Source: Blastomyces gilchristii SLH14081 | Taxonomy: Eukaryota > Ascomycota > Eurotiomycetes > Onygenales > Ajellomycetaceae | Direction: 5' to 3' | DNA: 64,000 nt | NCBI RefSeq assembly: GCF_000003855.2 | Contig: NW_003101668.1 | Coordinates: 1,377,720-1,441,719, forward strand | Shown here: positions 1-10,739 of the stretch, in pieces | Numbering within the stretch: the first letter of the stretch is position 1 | How the letters are laid out: the number at the start of each line of letters is the position of its first letter | The notes under the pieces: generated by a model | Told to the model about the DNA's origin: nothing | Database searches by the model: none | Seen by the model: only the letters and a program-made list of their open reading frames with translations | Program-made: the position numbers and the translations under genes

Positions 1-771
1 CAAATATCTTATTGACAGATTATTGAGTGTCTTCTGAAGAAGAAGAAGTTCATCTTGAAACATATTATAAAAAGAGTCTTAAGATGATTTAGAATTCTTA
101 TCATTCTTCTTCTCTAACTTAATACTGTAATTCACTTCTGAGTCTTGTAAAGAATGTAGATTCATAATATTATCTTATCAGAAGATATCTAGATATTCAT
201 GATATTATTGAGAGAGTTTCATATAAAGATCTGTTATTATAACACAGAATAACTTTTCTAGAGCTTTTTTAATATTAGTCAGACTGACAGAGTAGATTGT
301 TGTATAATTCTACTATCTGTGACTTTATTGAGAGCTCTTTCAAAGTATTTCATATGCATTGACAGAGATCTATGTAAGATTCATAGTCTGGTGAATATCA
401 TCTTCATGAATTTAATTATTATTAGAGAATATTTAACTTCTGTTTTAAGTATTTAATAAGATATCTTATTCAAATAGCTAGATAAGTTCTAATATAAGAT
501 TATAGTCACCGTTATCAACTTCATATATATAAGTATCTTTATGTTGATATTCTTCAACATCTATACTTAGTTTTATTATATAATAGATACAGACATCTTT
601 TAAATCATTAAATTCTGTGAGAAGTTGAGATCTTGATAAGAAAATACACTGAAGATTACAGTATCTTACAACTGAAGATTTAATCATTGTATAGTGATAT
701 AGATCACTGTCTATCATAGCTTTCATATTATACATATTATTTATCACAGTAGATATAAGAATTACATTCAT
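1..771 (-). pseudogene. Gypsy A1 protease and start of reverse transcriptase (decayed)
   Basis: An open stretch at 771-478 (97 residues, beginning MNVILISTVINN) is the aspartic protease. Its catalytic motif reads AMIDSD where family members have a D-S-G triad, so the Gly is changed to Asp by a G-to-A transition. The matching region lies at 18572-18853 in A3. From about 300 to 1 the sequence aligns with the A3 region just upstream of RT (about 19000-19330) but carries stops. Pol runs off the window. Family-A pol order, seen complete in A3, is protease, RT, RNase H, integrase, chromodomain. Confidence 0.7.
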
Positions 772-799
772 TGTTATTTTCTCTTTAAATTGTTATTAT

Positions 800-1930
800 C
801 TAACCTCTTCAAGCTTCTGCTTGCAAATTTGAATAGAAGCTAATCTTTTCTCTGTTTCACTGAGATGTTCTTATAGTTATCTTTCAAATCTTTCTTCAAT
901 GTAATATAGTTGATATGAATCATCAGTGTTGATCTTTCTTTTAAATGAGAAGACATGTAGATTGATTGCTAGTTTAAAGTAATATGTTCTGATCAGTTAC
1001 AATTGATACACACTTCTCATTGACATTGATTATTGACTTCTTCAGGAGTGATCTCACAGACTCAGAAGCTTGTTCAGATAGTGCAGACTCTTGTTTATAC
1101 ATAGATATTTAAGTCTACTCAATTCATGACATCTGTATTATTATTATTATTCTTTGACACAGATGTATAAGTGACTGAGATGTAACATCTTCTGCTGCTA
1201 TTCTGTATACTCTTGAGCTTGATAAGACAGTCATTCAATGTCTGAAGTTGTATGCAGAAGTCTTTATAAGTCTGGTGTTTATCTACACTTATAAAAGTCT
1301 GTAGAAGTTCAAAAGTTAGTGTCTTCTTAAGCATACTAATCTTCATTCACTTCTTTCAAGATTGATCACCTGTTTCTAGAATGTTGATATTGAAGTTAGA
1401 GATAAATGTTGTGAGAGAAGTATTTCTCTGTTAAGCACTCTCTAATCAATCTACTGCTTTCTACTGCATAGCAGTGTCTCTGAACAGAACATTGAGGTGT
1501 CTGATGATGTTGTCAGATGTATATCATACTGATTCACATGTCTTTATTCATGAATGAAACTTCTATCTTATATAATCTTTCAATTGATCATTGATATATC
1601 AATCTTGATTAGTTTACAAATCAATGACATCTTCATCTACACTTAGTTTCATGAGCATTTTCAACCTTCATGATAAATAGAGAGTGAGATCAGAAGCATT
1701 AAAATATGTAGAAGTATTTAAATATTTCTTCAGTATTTGCATTGTTTGTAATTCAATCAGTGTTGAAATTATCTATGTAGAGATTTCTTATTGTGATAAT
1801 TATTGAATTTCTTCATATTGATGTTATTGAATTGCATGCATATCAGTCATCTGTTGTTATTGTAATTTCAACATTGCTCAGAGTCACTGTGATACTGTGT
1901 CTATGCTTGTGTTCAAGAGTTCTCTCATAT
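800..1930 (-). pseudogene. Gypsy A1 gag (decayed)
   Basis: Decayed gag of the A1 element, encoding the capsid-like RNA-packaging protein. The longest intact stretch is 1346-1119 (75 residues, beginning MKISMLKKTLTF), which has clear equivalents in A3 and A2. Near 972-1013 a zinc knuckle of the CINCN..EHIT type (CX2CX4HX4C) can be recognised; its last cysteine is lost. Gag is followed directly by protease, as in Ty3/Gypsy elements. The start is inferred from A2, whose better-preserved gag begins near 33709. Stops at former Gln, Arg and Trp codons make it non-functional. Confidence 0.7.
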
Positions 1931-2266
1931 TATTGATAGACATAACTATATTGTTTGTCAGATATATAATATCTGTGAAATTGAAAGAAGTATAATTGTA
2001 TGAATATCTCATACATCTAAGATATCAGAACTATCAGGTCTTTCACTGACATTCTCTTACGAGATCTTATTCTCTTCATGAGATCTTGTTCTCCTCATGA
2101 GATGTTATTACAGAGTCAGAGTGACTGATGAGCAAGCTTTTATTTAGAGACTTAGTATCTACTTAACTGATTATTCATTTCTCTATTTCTTATACATTGT
2201 TACATGTTTGAATATCTTCTTGATAAGTAATCATTTCTAATAAGAAGACAATGAATGTTTTTCAAG

Positions 2267-2579
2267 TGTAAGAGGTCTACACTGAATAGATTGATATGAT
2301 ATTTATAGATCTTATAATACAAAAGTGAAAAATGTTGAAGAAGGAAAAAAGAGAAAGTGCAGGAATCAGTGATTAAAGTGAATATTTATACATGTACACA
2401 GTGAAGCTTCGGGGCGGAAGAATAGGAATTCTGTGTATGTGGTAAAGCTTCAGAGTAAAAGAATAGAAATTCCATGAGTTTTTCAGCTGAGAATCAGTGA
2501 CCGAGAATCGGAGCTTTCAGCGGAATCTATGAAGTGTAATGAAATAGTCTATATGATTGATCAGGCGCAGCTCATCACA
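2267..2579 (-). repeat. 5' LTR of Gypsy A1
   Basis: The LTR runs TG...CA on the - strand, beginning TGTGATGAGCTGCGCC and ending CCTCTTACA, like the LTRs of A3 and A2. It is 313 bp against 292 bp in A3. The extra length comes from a partial tandem duplication around 2405-2475, where a motif of the type GCTTC...AGAATAG.AATTC occurs twice. This marks a length variant of the family. Confidence 0.85.
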
Positions 2580-4344
2580 GACTTCTATAATACAAGCTAT
2601 ACACTTAAATATAATGAATTTAGATTTGAATATCATGACTAAAGTGCTGAATTCTCTGAAAAAGAGATTCTCTGAGTGAAAATCTTGAGATTATAAGTAT
2701 TAAGCTTGCTTCAACTGCAGATGTTAAAATCATAATACAAAAGATTATACACAGTGTATACAGTTAAAAGAAGTAAGAGAGTTAGAAAACTAGAAGAATC
2801 AGTAAGCTCAGAGATACTTACTGATATTCTATAAAAGGTCTTTAAAGTGAAAGAAATATCTGTGTTAGATAACTCTCTGAATTCCGTAAATACTAAGGGA
2901 AAGCAGGCTTCTGAATAAGATGCAGGTGAGAATGAAGAAGTAAATACTTATCTTAATATCTTGAGATTTGAAATGTTAATATATAGAGATCACTTTAGTA
3001 AGAATTAAGAGATGACTATAAAAGTATTAACTGATACAGAAGCTTCTACACAATATATTGATAATTATATGATTTAAAGACTGAAAGAGGTCTGCTGAGT
3101 GAAGAATTCTCAATATATAAGATTATCTGATAATTAATATTTAGTTTCACCTACAAGAATAAGAGTTCTCTTATACTTTGAAGAATAATCTTGCTCTATT
3201 TAAGTGCAAGAGCTGTAGAATATGAAATATAATCTTATTTTCAGACTTAATTAATTTGAAAGATTCAATTCACAGATTCAATAATGTATATACTATATAA
3301 GATTGACTGATAGAAAGAAAAAGATTTATATAATTCTATTAACTGATATGAGAAGAATATTTTATATCTCTAATATAGAAGAGTGAAATCTTCTTATACA
3401 TTAATAAGTAAAGAGAATGATTTGCAAGACCTCCTCTGAAAGCATTCTGTATATTATATAAGACTCAGAAGAGAGAAAGTTCAGATAAAGATATACAGAA
3501 GAATAAGCATATAAAGAAACTTTTAAAGAAGTATGGAAAATCTTCTGATTGATCTCATCAGAATACTACTAGAAATGAGAATTGTACATGGAGATTACAC
3601 CAGTGAATATGAATTCAGTATCAAAAATACACACTCTCTGTTGCAAACATATCTGAAGAATAAGAAGTATCAGATCACAGACCTTCTGAAATATGATCTT
3701 ATATAACTCTCATCAAGTGTGTGAGACTTCTCAGTTCTATTGTGAAAAAGAGAGAAGAGAAGTGATAAATATGTATTAATTATCAAGTACTTAACAAGCT
3801 TATAATCAAGAATGAATACTCACTGTCATAGATTCAATAACAGTTGAATATAGTTAGAAATATCTGATATCTATCAAAGATCAATCTTCTCTCAGAATAT
3901 TAATAAATTCATATAGATGAACTATCAGTTCCTGTGAACTATATTTAATATACAAATAAAGAAAAGTTCAAATTTCTGAGAATATCATTCAATCTAATAA
4001 ATACACTCACTATCTTTCAAATGATGATGAATATAATTCTTTATAAAATGGAATAAAATCTTATATCTTTGTATACTTGAATAATATGTTGATCTTTTTA
4101 CACTTATATAATGAATATCTAAAGTATTTTGATAAACTGCTTACAACTCTGACAGAGTATAAGCTTTATATTAAATTAATCAAGTGTGTGTTTAAAACAG
4201 AAGAGTTGAAGTTTGTAGAATATATAATAAGTAATAACTGTATATATCTCATCTCAGAGAAGTTGAATATCATAGTGAATTAACTACAGCTGAGAAATGT
4301 ACATTATATATAACAGTTTCTTAAGCTGATCTCATACTACTGCA

Positions 4345-4720
4345 TTCTCAGTAGCTGAATGGTTAATGCGGCCACCTGATAGCGCCTTGGCGTGGGAAAT
4401 CAAGGCGTGTGAGTTCGAAACACGCAGGGAATACATTAAATTCAGAACTCAAGTACCTCAGATTTCTAATAAATACAGAGATGTATAAATTACTTCAACA
4501 AGTCACTCTATGTTTCTGAGATGAGAAGTTATTATTATATGTATTTAATTATCACTTCTTTGTATTTTGTATTTTCTTGTTATCTTGATGTGATCTCAAC
4601 ACCTGTATTTTCTTCTGTATAATCAACACTTGATTTGTATTTAACATCATACAAGAACTCATCATAAGCTCTGCTTGTATATGAGTATAATGAAAGAATA
4701 ATAATAATAATAATAATAAT
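4345..4720 (+). mobile_element. tRNA-derived SINE, copy a
   Basis: The 376-bp element has a tRNA-like head with an A-box-like segment (CTGAATGGTTAATGCGG) and a B box (GTTCGAAAC), an unrelated body and an (AAT)n tail. It is flanked by a 12-bp target duplication, CATACTACTGCA at 4333-4344 and TATACTACTGCA at 4721-4732. It splits the RT/RNase H region of B1. It differs from the well-preserved copy at 42352-42727 mainly by transitions, many at CpG and CpC. Confidence 0.88.
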
Positions 4721-5157
4721 TATACTACTGCAGATTTATCAAAGATTTTGCATAAATAACTGCATCACTCTCAGATCTCTTAAGAGAAATAAATGTAAAT
4801 CTGTGAAAGAAGAAGTTTTATTCAATTATCTGAAATACTGTATGTGAAGAGATCTTTCTCATACTGAGAGAATGTGTAATAACATTCTCAGTTCTTATTC
4901 AATCATATTGTGATAAATCTTTTCATATCAAGACAGATATATTTAAATAAGCTATTAAAGATACTCTTCTGCAGATAAGTAAGAATGACAAGCTGCACTC
5001 AGTGATATATAATAATAGAAAAACTATTAGATACTGAGCTCAATTATTTAGTGTATGAAAAGAAATGATTAATAATTAAGCACACAGTGATGTTATAACA
5101 TAGATATATTAACAACAGATATATAACAATAATAATCACAGATTATAAAAGTCTTAT

Positions 5158-5545
5158 TATTATTATTATTATTATTCTTCTTCTTCTTCTTCTTTCATTA
5201 TACTTATATACAAGCAGAGCTTATAATGAGTCCTTGCATGACATTAAATACAGATCAAGTGTTAAGTATACAGAAGAAAATACAGATGTTGAGATTATAC
5301 TAAGATAATAAGAATATAGAAAAATACAAAGAAGTGACAATTAAATACATACAATAATAACTTCTCAGCTCAGAAACATAGAGCAATTTATTAAAGTGAT
5401 TTATACATCTCTGTATTTATTAGAAACCTGAGGTGCTTGAATTCTGAATTTAATGTATTATCTGCGGGTTTCGAACTCACATGCCTTGGTTTCTCATATC
5501 AAGACACTATCACATAACCGCATTAATTATTTAGTCACTGAGGCA
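5158..5545 (-). mobile_element. tRNA-derived SINE, copy b
   Basis: Same SINE as at 42352 but on the - strand, with the (ATT)n/(CTT)n tail at the left and the tRNA-like head at the right. The B box GGTTTCGAACTC complement is visible near 5465-5480. The target duplication is T(A/G)AAAGTCTTAT at 5146-5157 and 5546-5557. It interrupts RNase H to integrase of B1, 437 bp from copy a and in the opposite orientation. Confidence 0.87.
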
Positions 5546-7559
5546 TGAAAGTCTTATCTATCTATAATTAATAATGAAATCTTTCAAATGTTTAGCATGT
5601 TGAATCTTGAAGTTTCAAGTACATAATCTTTATATTAAATACTGAAAGAGATTGAATGCTGTGATATCTGATGTAATCAGTTACAGATCTGATTTCATAA
5701 GTGAGAATTCTGTAAACTAGATATAAGAGAAGTTCATACTAAGCACACTGAGAGAATGTAAGAAATTAGAATGAGTAAAGGTTATAATCTCTCACTTAAA
5801 GAATGATAAAGTGTCAGATGATAAGCATCTTATAAAAGTTATAGAAGAGATACTTCTAAACTTCAAGCTGAGAAAATTAAAAAATGATATTATACTCTAC
5901 TGTAATCTAGAATACACAGAGACTCTCTATCTGCAACATTTATTAAGATGTAACTTAATAACTTATATGTATAAGGAATTTAATCACTTAGAAAACTCTG
6001 AACTCATGAGTGTACTTAAATCAAGAGTGTACTGATTAAGCATAACTGAAGATATTCAGATATATGCTTATAAGTGTCTGAATTATCAGATTGTGAAAGA
6101 ATCTAAGAAAGAATTAGAATATGAAAAAGTATAACATCAGATAAAAAGTATGATACAGTCATTTAAGCAATGAGAGATGAATCTCATAGATATATTACTA
6201 TGAATATCAAATGAAAATTATTGAATAATTACTACTATTGACTACACTACTGATTAGTCAGTTGTGAAAGCAGTTTCAGAGATAACTAAGAACATAGTAG
6301 TAAAGTTCTTACATAATAAGATCTATATTAACTATAAAATACTGTGTGAAATTCTGACTGATAATAATGCAAATCTCATAGAAGAAGTGATAAGACATTT
6401 CATAAGTCAGTTACAGTTAAGACATTGTAGAATAACACTATATCATCTGTGAATAAATAGAAAAATAAAATACTTAAATAAAATTCTGAGTAATATACTG
6501 ATGAAATATCTAGTGAGTAAGTCTATGAGATTATAAGAAGAATATCTCAAATAGATGCTATTAGTTATATGAATTCAGCAGTATGCAGTCTTCAAGTATT
6601 TATAATTCTATCTATTATATAAATTGTATCCGCGTATTCTGAAGAATGCTTTGAAACAGATGACAGAGAAAGTAGTAGTTGTGAATACAGAATCAAGATT
6701 GAAAGAGATTAGTTATGTATGTATAAAAGCTAATAAGTTACTTCTGAACTGAGTAATTCAATCAAAAGAAATATGAGACTCACTAGTTAAGAAATTAAGT
6801 CTTAAGGTAAGAATGTAAGTTCTTATATATAATAAGAGTTCTGAGAAGTTTCAATCTAGATAATTTAAGCTCTATAAAATACTTAAATTGTATTCTCTGA
6901 AAATGTATATATTGAAAGAATCAGAGAGACAGATCTTATATAACTTAATAAATAATTCACATCTTATAGAGATAAAGATATAAGATCTGAGCAGATTATA
7001 GTTATCTATAGTACTATTATCAGTGTTGAAAAAGAAAAAGCTTATAATTAAACAGTCTTACAAAGTAAGAGAAATTATAGATGCTTATAAACTAGATAAT
7101 CTCACTGATTTCAATCTTTTCATAATAATAAGAAAAGAATGAAAAGCAATGAAAAAATCAGATGAAGAATATACTTTAATAAGTAATAAGACTAGACTGA
7201 CTGTGTAACCGTGTCTGAGATCAGAATTAAACTTTATAGTTATCATATTGATTAAAGGTATTACTTTTGATTATAATTTGTGTTCATCACATTGATTTCA
7301 AATCACATTATTTCAAATATTAAAGGTTTCAGATTCACTTTTCAAATAAAAGTCTAGTCTCAGATAAAGAATATATTTGAATTCTTAGTCACATTTTCAT
7401 TCTGATCTCATTATTGAGAATGATATTAAATAAGACTATGAAATCATTTCTCACTTATATAATATCATAATATAGTGCTCATTTATTGAAAATGCAACAG
7501 AGAGTGTTATCAAATATTATTACTTTTCTAAACACAGATTATAATTTATATAATTTTAA

Positions 7560-7710
7560 TTATAAAAAAAATATAAAATACAAAAAAACAAAAAAACAAA
7601 AAATAAAACAACAATAAGAAAAAATCACAATAAAAAAAAAAGAAAAGAGAAAGAAAAAAAAGAAAAGAAAAGAACAAGAAAAAAATCAAAAAAAATGAAA
7701 AAAAATCAAG
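7560..7710. repeat. A-rich low-complexity tract in hAT X1
   Basis: About 150 bp of nearly pure A with scattered C and G. The equivalent T-rich tract in X2 is at 54984-55115, so it belongs to the hAT element. A short Met-start ORF from 7695 emerges from this tract and is an artefact of it. Confidence 0.85.
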
Positions 7711-7792
7711 ATCACAGAGTTATAGTATTCTTAAAATACTTACTTCTCAGAGTCATTATAATGTTTCTTATCAACTATGTATCTGTCATAGT

Positions 7793-8296
7793 TAGACTGA
7801 CCGTGTGGCCGTGTCTAAGATCAGAATCAGAATATTTGATAATGTTATTATCAATTCAACTGATTTCATTACACGGTTTTAACATTAGATAGTAGTCTTA
7901 TACTGTCTCAGTGAGACTTACTGTCTACTCTTATCATATTTTTCACATGAGATCATGATTTTCATTTCTCAATTTAAATTATTTTTATTATTTTAAATGA
8001 CTTTAAATCTCATTTGAGCATTATCAAAAAGTGTTACTTTTTAAAAAATTAAAAATAGTCTAAAAAAATCTTAAAATGTCTAAAAATAGTAACTTTATAT
8101 CAAAAATGAGACTAAATGAAATTAAATGAGATCACTTTCTTATTTTTTCAAAATCATGATCTCATTTTGAGATCTGATATATAGTCACTTTGCATGTTTT
8201 TTTAATGATTAGTCCCAGCGGATTCATGTTAAGATATGTATGAGATAAGATCAAATGAGATCAAATATAAAATTCATGGTCTCAGCGGCCAGTCTA
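7793..8296 (+). mobile_element. Non-autonomous hAT MITE inside X1
   Basis: The 504-bp insertion starts TAGACTGACCGTGTGGCC and ends with the complement of TAGACTGGCCGCTGAG. The flanks GTCATAGT (7785-7792) and CTCACAGT (8297-8304) are an 8-bp duplication with a few changes. X2 lacks it: the uninterrupted site reads TCTCTTACAGTAAGAG in complement near 54890. Its first ~33 bp match the left end of X1, and about 90 bp at its right end match the right end of X1, so it is a deletion derivative of this family. It has no coding capacity. Confidence 0.85.
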
Positions 8297-9300
8297 CTCA
8301 CAGTGAGAGTAACACAGCTGCAATGAGTTATTATCTTAATATCATCTAATAAATAATCTGTATATATCTGTATGAATGTGAATAATTAGAAAATATACAC
8401 TTAAAAAGTATGATCAAAATGAACTCTACTATCACTTGAATAATATTAAGAACAGAATGCTGAAATTAATGATTTCTCTCATCAATTACATAGACAAGAT
8501 TTGTGAAGATAATCTTAAGAAATATAAGATTCTCTGACTTCTGATAAAAATAAATCTCATGAAGAGACTCTATTTTCATAATATCAGAGACTAAGTATTA
8601 TTAAAAAGTGTTACTTTCATGCAATGCATATGCACTTACTGCAGTGATTCACTCTCTATATATATAACTGAGAGTTATACCTTTCTCACACTGCATGACT
8701 CTTCTTGAGATGCTGCTATCAGTTTGTAACTCATATAGACTCTCAGTTCAGCATATACTGTATGTATACAGCTCTATATACTGAGACTGTGTTAATCATT
8801 TTGACCTGATGTAATACTTGCTTTTCACGGGCCATGTTTTATTTGATTGAGAAGAGAGAGAGAGGATGTGACTGCTGTTTTATTAAAAGAGAGAGTGAGT
8901 AATTAATGCTGTAGAAGATAATTTAATTTCTTCTGTATTTGAAATTTAATTAGTCTATACTCTTCAATTTGAGAGTTTGTGAGAGTGTTTTAATAGTTTT
9001 CATACCAGCTTGAAATTAGTGATGAATTGAAGAAGAGAAAAGAGAGAAGAATGAAATGAGAATAACTTATCTTTATGATATAAAAACAGAGAATTGCTGT
9101 GATCATTCTTTCTAGTAACAAAGATCTGTTTTCTGCATATATTCTCAATATAGATTATATACTAACTGTATACAAAGAATATTAATAGTGCATGTATTGA
9201 ATAAAGATAATATTGCTACATAACACTGTAGCTGTTTCTGTACATCTCTGAAAGCTGTCAATATTTTCTTTAAGTCTTTTTATATTTGATAAGTGAATAA
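8297..9300. other. hAT internal region, no gene recognised
   Basis: This stretch is conserved between X1 and X2 (complement of about 53890-54890) but shows no convincing reading frame on either strand. It may hold the 5' leader or promoter of the hAT genes. Confidence 0.5.
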
Positions 9301-9315
9301 TATATTTCAATACAC

Positions 9316-9428
9316 TCTCTCTTTCATCATTATTATCATTACTATCATTATCATCATCATTATCATTATTACTATTACTATTATCATTATTCATCATTAT
9401 TATTATTATTGCTATTATTATATTATTG
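9316..9428. repeat. ATT/ATC trinucleotide microsatellite
   Basis: Imperfect (ATT)n/(ATC)n run. The corresponding (AAT)n/(GAT)n run in X2 lies at 53806-53890, so it is an inherited part of the hAT element. Reading frames across it are Ile-rich or Asn/Asp-rich artefacts. Confidence 0.9.
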
Positions 9429-9539
9429 CTGACTGTCTCTTCTGCCTTCACTCTCTATTAATACTTATTAAAATCAATCATGTTATATCTTTTAAAATAT
9501 TCTGTGATTCTGTGAATTATCAAGGCGCGTGAGCATCAT

Positions 9540-10262
9540 CACAGATTGAAGAATGAGAAGAAGAAGATGTTTAAGTAAGAAGAGACATATTATAAGATAT
9601 ATTATAATGCCTTGAAAAGACTCTGTAAGAGAGTAGAATAATAATGATTTTAAGTAACACTTTTGATGAATTTAGACTGAACTAAGTATAGAAATAATAC
9701 AGATAACATTGCATGTGAGAGAATGAAAAAGAAGACAGTGAAGAGTCTTATACAGTAGTGATAGAATCAGAAGAAGTTCTGAGAATAATTTAAGATTAAG
9801 ATGAAAAGAGAGAGAGAGAAGAAGAGTATTACTATAAATAAATAATAATAGAAGAAGATTGAGAGAATGTTAAAGTAAGAGATAAAGAAGTCAAAACTGA
9901 TAAGTTTTTTATTTATTAAGAGATAATGATTTTTGATAATATTTCTATTCTCTAATTAATTAGCAGAAGCTGACAGAGAAGAAGAGAATTAAGATCTTTT
10001 TCAGATCTCAAATACACTTCATAATTCAGAATATTGAGAAGATAGCTCTACTCTCTGAATATATCAATCTACTTGCTGCTGAGATGGAACTCAAGACAGT
10101 AGATTAGAAAATGTGAGATTTTAAGACACAGATTAATCTTGCTAAGAGAGAGCAGTGAGAACCCTTCTCTAAGAAGATAGTGAAGAAAGATTTTAAGATG
10201 ATTATTATCTCAGATAAGAAGAAGAAGAAGAAGAATGAGAAAGAGAAGAAAGATAATAAGTA
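9540..10262 (+). pseudogene. hAT X1 upstream ORF of unknown function (decayed)
   Basis: Upstream of the transposase and on the same strand, a decayed frame ends in a strongly basic tail of Lys/Glu repeats (about 10198-10262, stop at 10260-10262). Just before it, 10080-10180 reads as an amphipathic, possibly coiled-coil segment (QINLAKREQ). The same region exists in X2, split by element D into 44467-44280 and 53800-53149. Its repeated presence makes it a genuine part of the transposon. It could be an accessory protein or the N-terminal part of the transposase joined by splicing. I do not recognise a family. Confidence 0.45.
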
Positions 10263-10739
10263 GAAAAAGTTTTTTTCTTTTCTATATTAGTTAGTTATAG
10301 ACTCAGTAGCTGTTAAATAGTAATTGAAATTAATTTTGAGTTTTTAAAAATTATTGTGCAAGTTGTAATCAATGTCAGGAATAATATATATATATATATT
10401 TAACTATCATAATTCATAAATCAATATAATATATAAGTATCAACATTTTTTCAACATTGATATTTACAATATTAATATATTTTTAATAATATTTTCTGAT
10501 AATGTAATTTGATAAGACTCTCTTTTATAGTATTAATATATTTCAAGAAATATAACAGAGACTAATCAAGATTGTTTATTTATTTTTATATATTAATGAT
10601 ATTCAATCTGAGTTAGTATTAAAATTATAACTAAGCTAAGAAAGAAGATTATTTTCTCTTATAATAATTCTTCTTACACATATCAGTGATTAGTTATTGA
10701 AAAAAATTATTATCTTTTTTAAGTCTTTATTATATCTTC

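Larger units (their letters stand above)
1..2579 (-). mobile_element. Gypsy LTR retrotransposon A1, 5' portion, cut by window edge
   Basis: This is the 5' part of a family-A Gypsy element read on the - strand: LTR, leader, gag, protease and the start of reverse transcriptase, running off the left edge. Its gag, protease and RT match the same regions of A3 (from 17157) and A2 (from 33475). It is inserted in the gag region of B1: the sequence from 2580 continues as B gag and aligns with B2 near 61730 without a break. The far LTR and target duplication lie outside the window. The coding regions are full of transition-type stops, so this copy is dead. Confidence 0.85.
2580..7180 (+). pseudogene. 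Gypsy B1 gag C-terminus and pol (decayed)
   Basis: A zinc knuckle (CFNCRC.NH, CX2CX4HX4C type) lies at about 2713-2750. The protease motif DTEAS, from an ancestral D-T-G-A-S, is near 3036-3050. RT spans roughly 3550-4270; its catalytic box now reads YLNN, with one Asp changed to Asn, near 4070-4085. RNase H lies between the two SINEs (4733-5150). The integrase zinc-binding region (HX4H...CX2C pattern) is at about 5960-6100, followed by the core with ILTDNNAN near 6350. The C-terminal part runs to about 7180. Stops and Gly-to-Asp/Glu changes follow the C-to-T pattern. Identification rests on domain order and on B2. Confidence 0.75.
2580..7192 (+). mobile_element. Gypsy LTR retrotransposon B1, 5'-proximal segment
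   Basis: This is the first visible segment of the outermost element, from within gag to the end of pol, on the + strand. It aligns with B2 (61740 down to about 57910, - strand) except for two SINE insertions at 4345-4720 and 5158-5545. At 7192 the B1 sequence stops at hAT X1 and resumes at 13813; the 8-bp flanks are AATAAGAC and GATGAGAC, and uninterrupted B2 is continuous across this point. No LTR of B1 lies in the window. Family B pol shows no chromodomain. Confidence 0.85.

Noticed and set aside
4690..5180. CRISPR-like or tandem array from AAT/ATT runs
   Set aside because: The runs are simple-repeat tails of SINE/LINE insertions without spacers; the DNA is eukaryotic.
9182..9532. Ile-rich and Asn/Asp-rich ORFs
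   Set aside because: They are translations of the trinucleotide microsatellite inherited within the hAT element.
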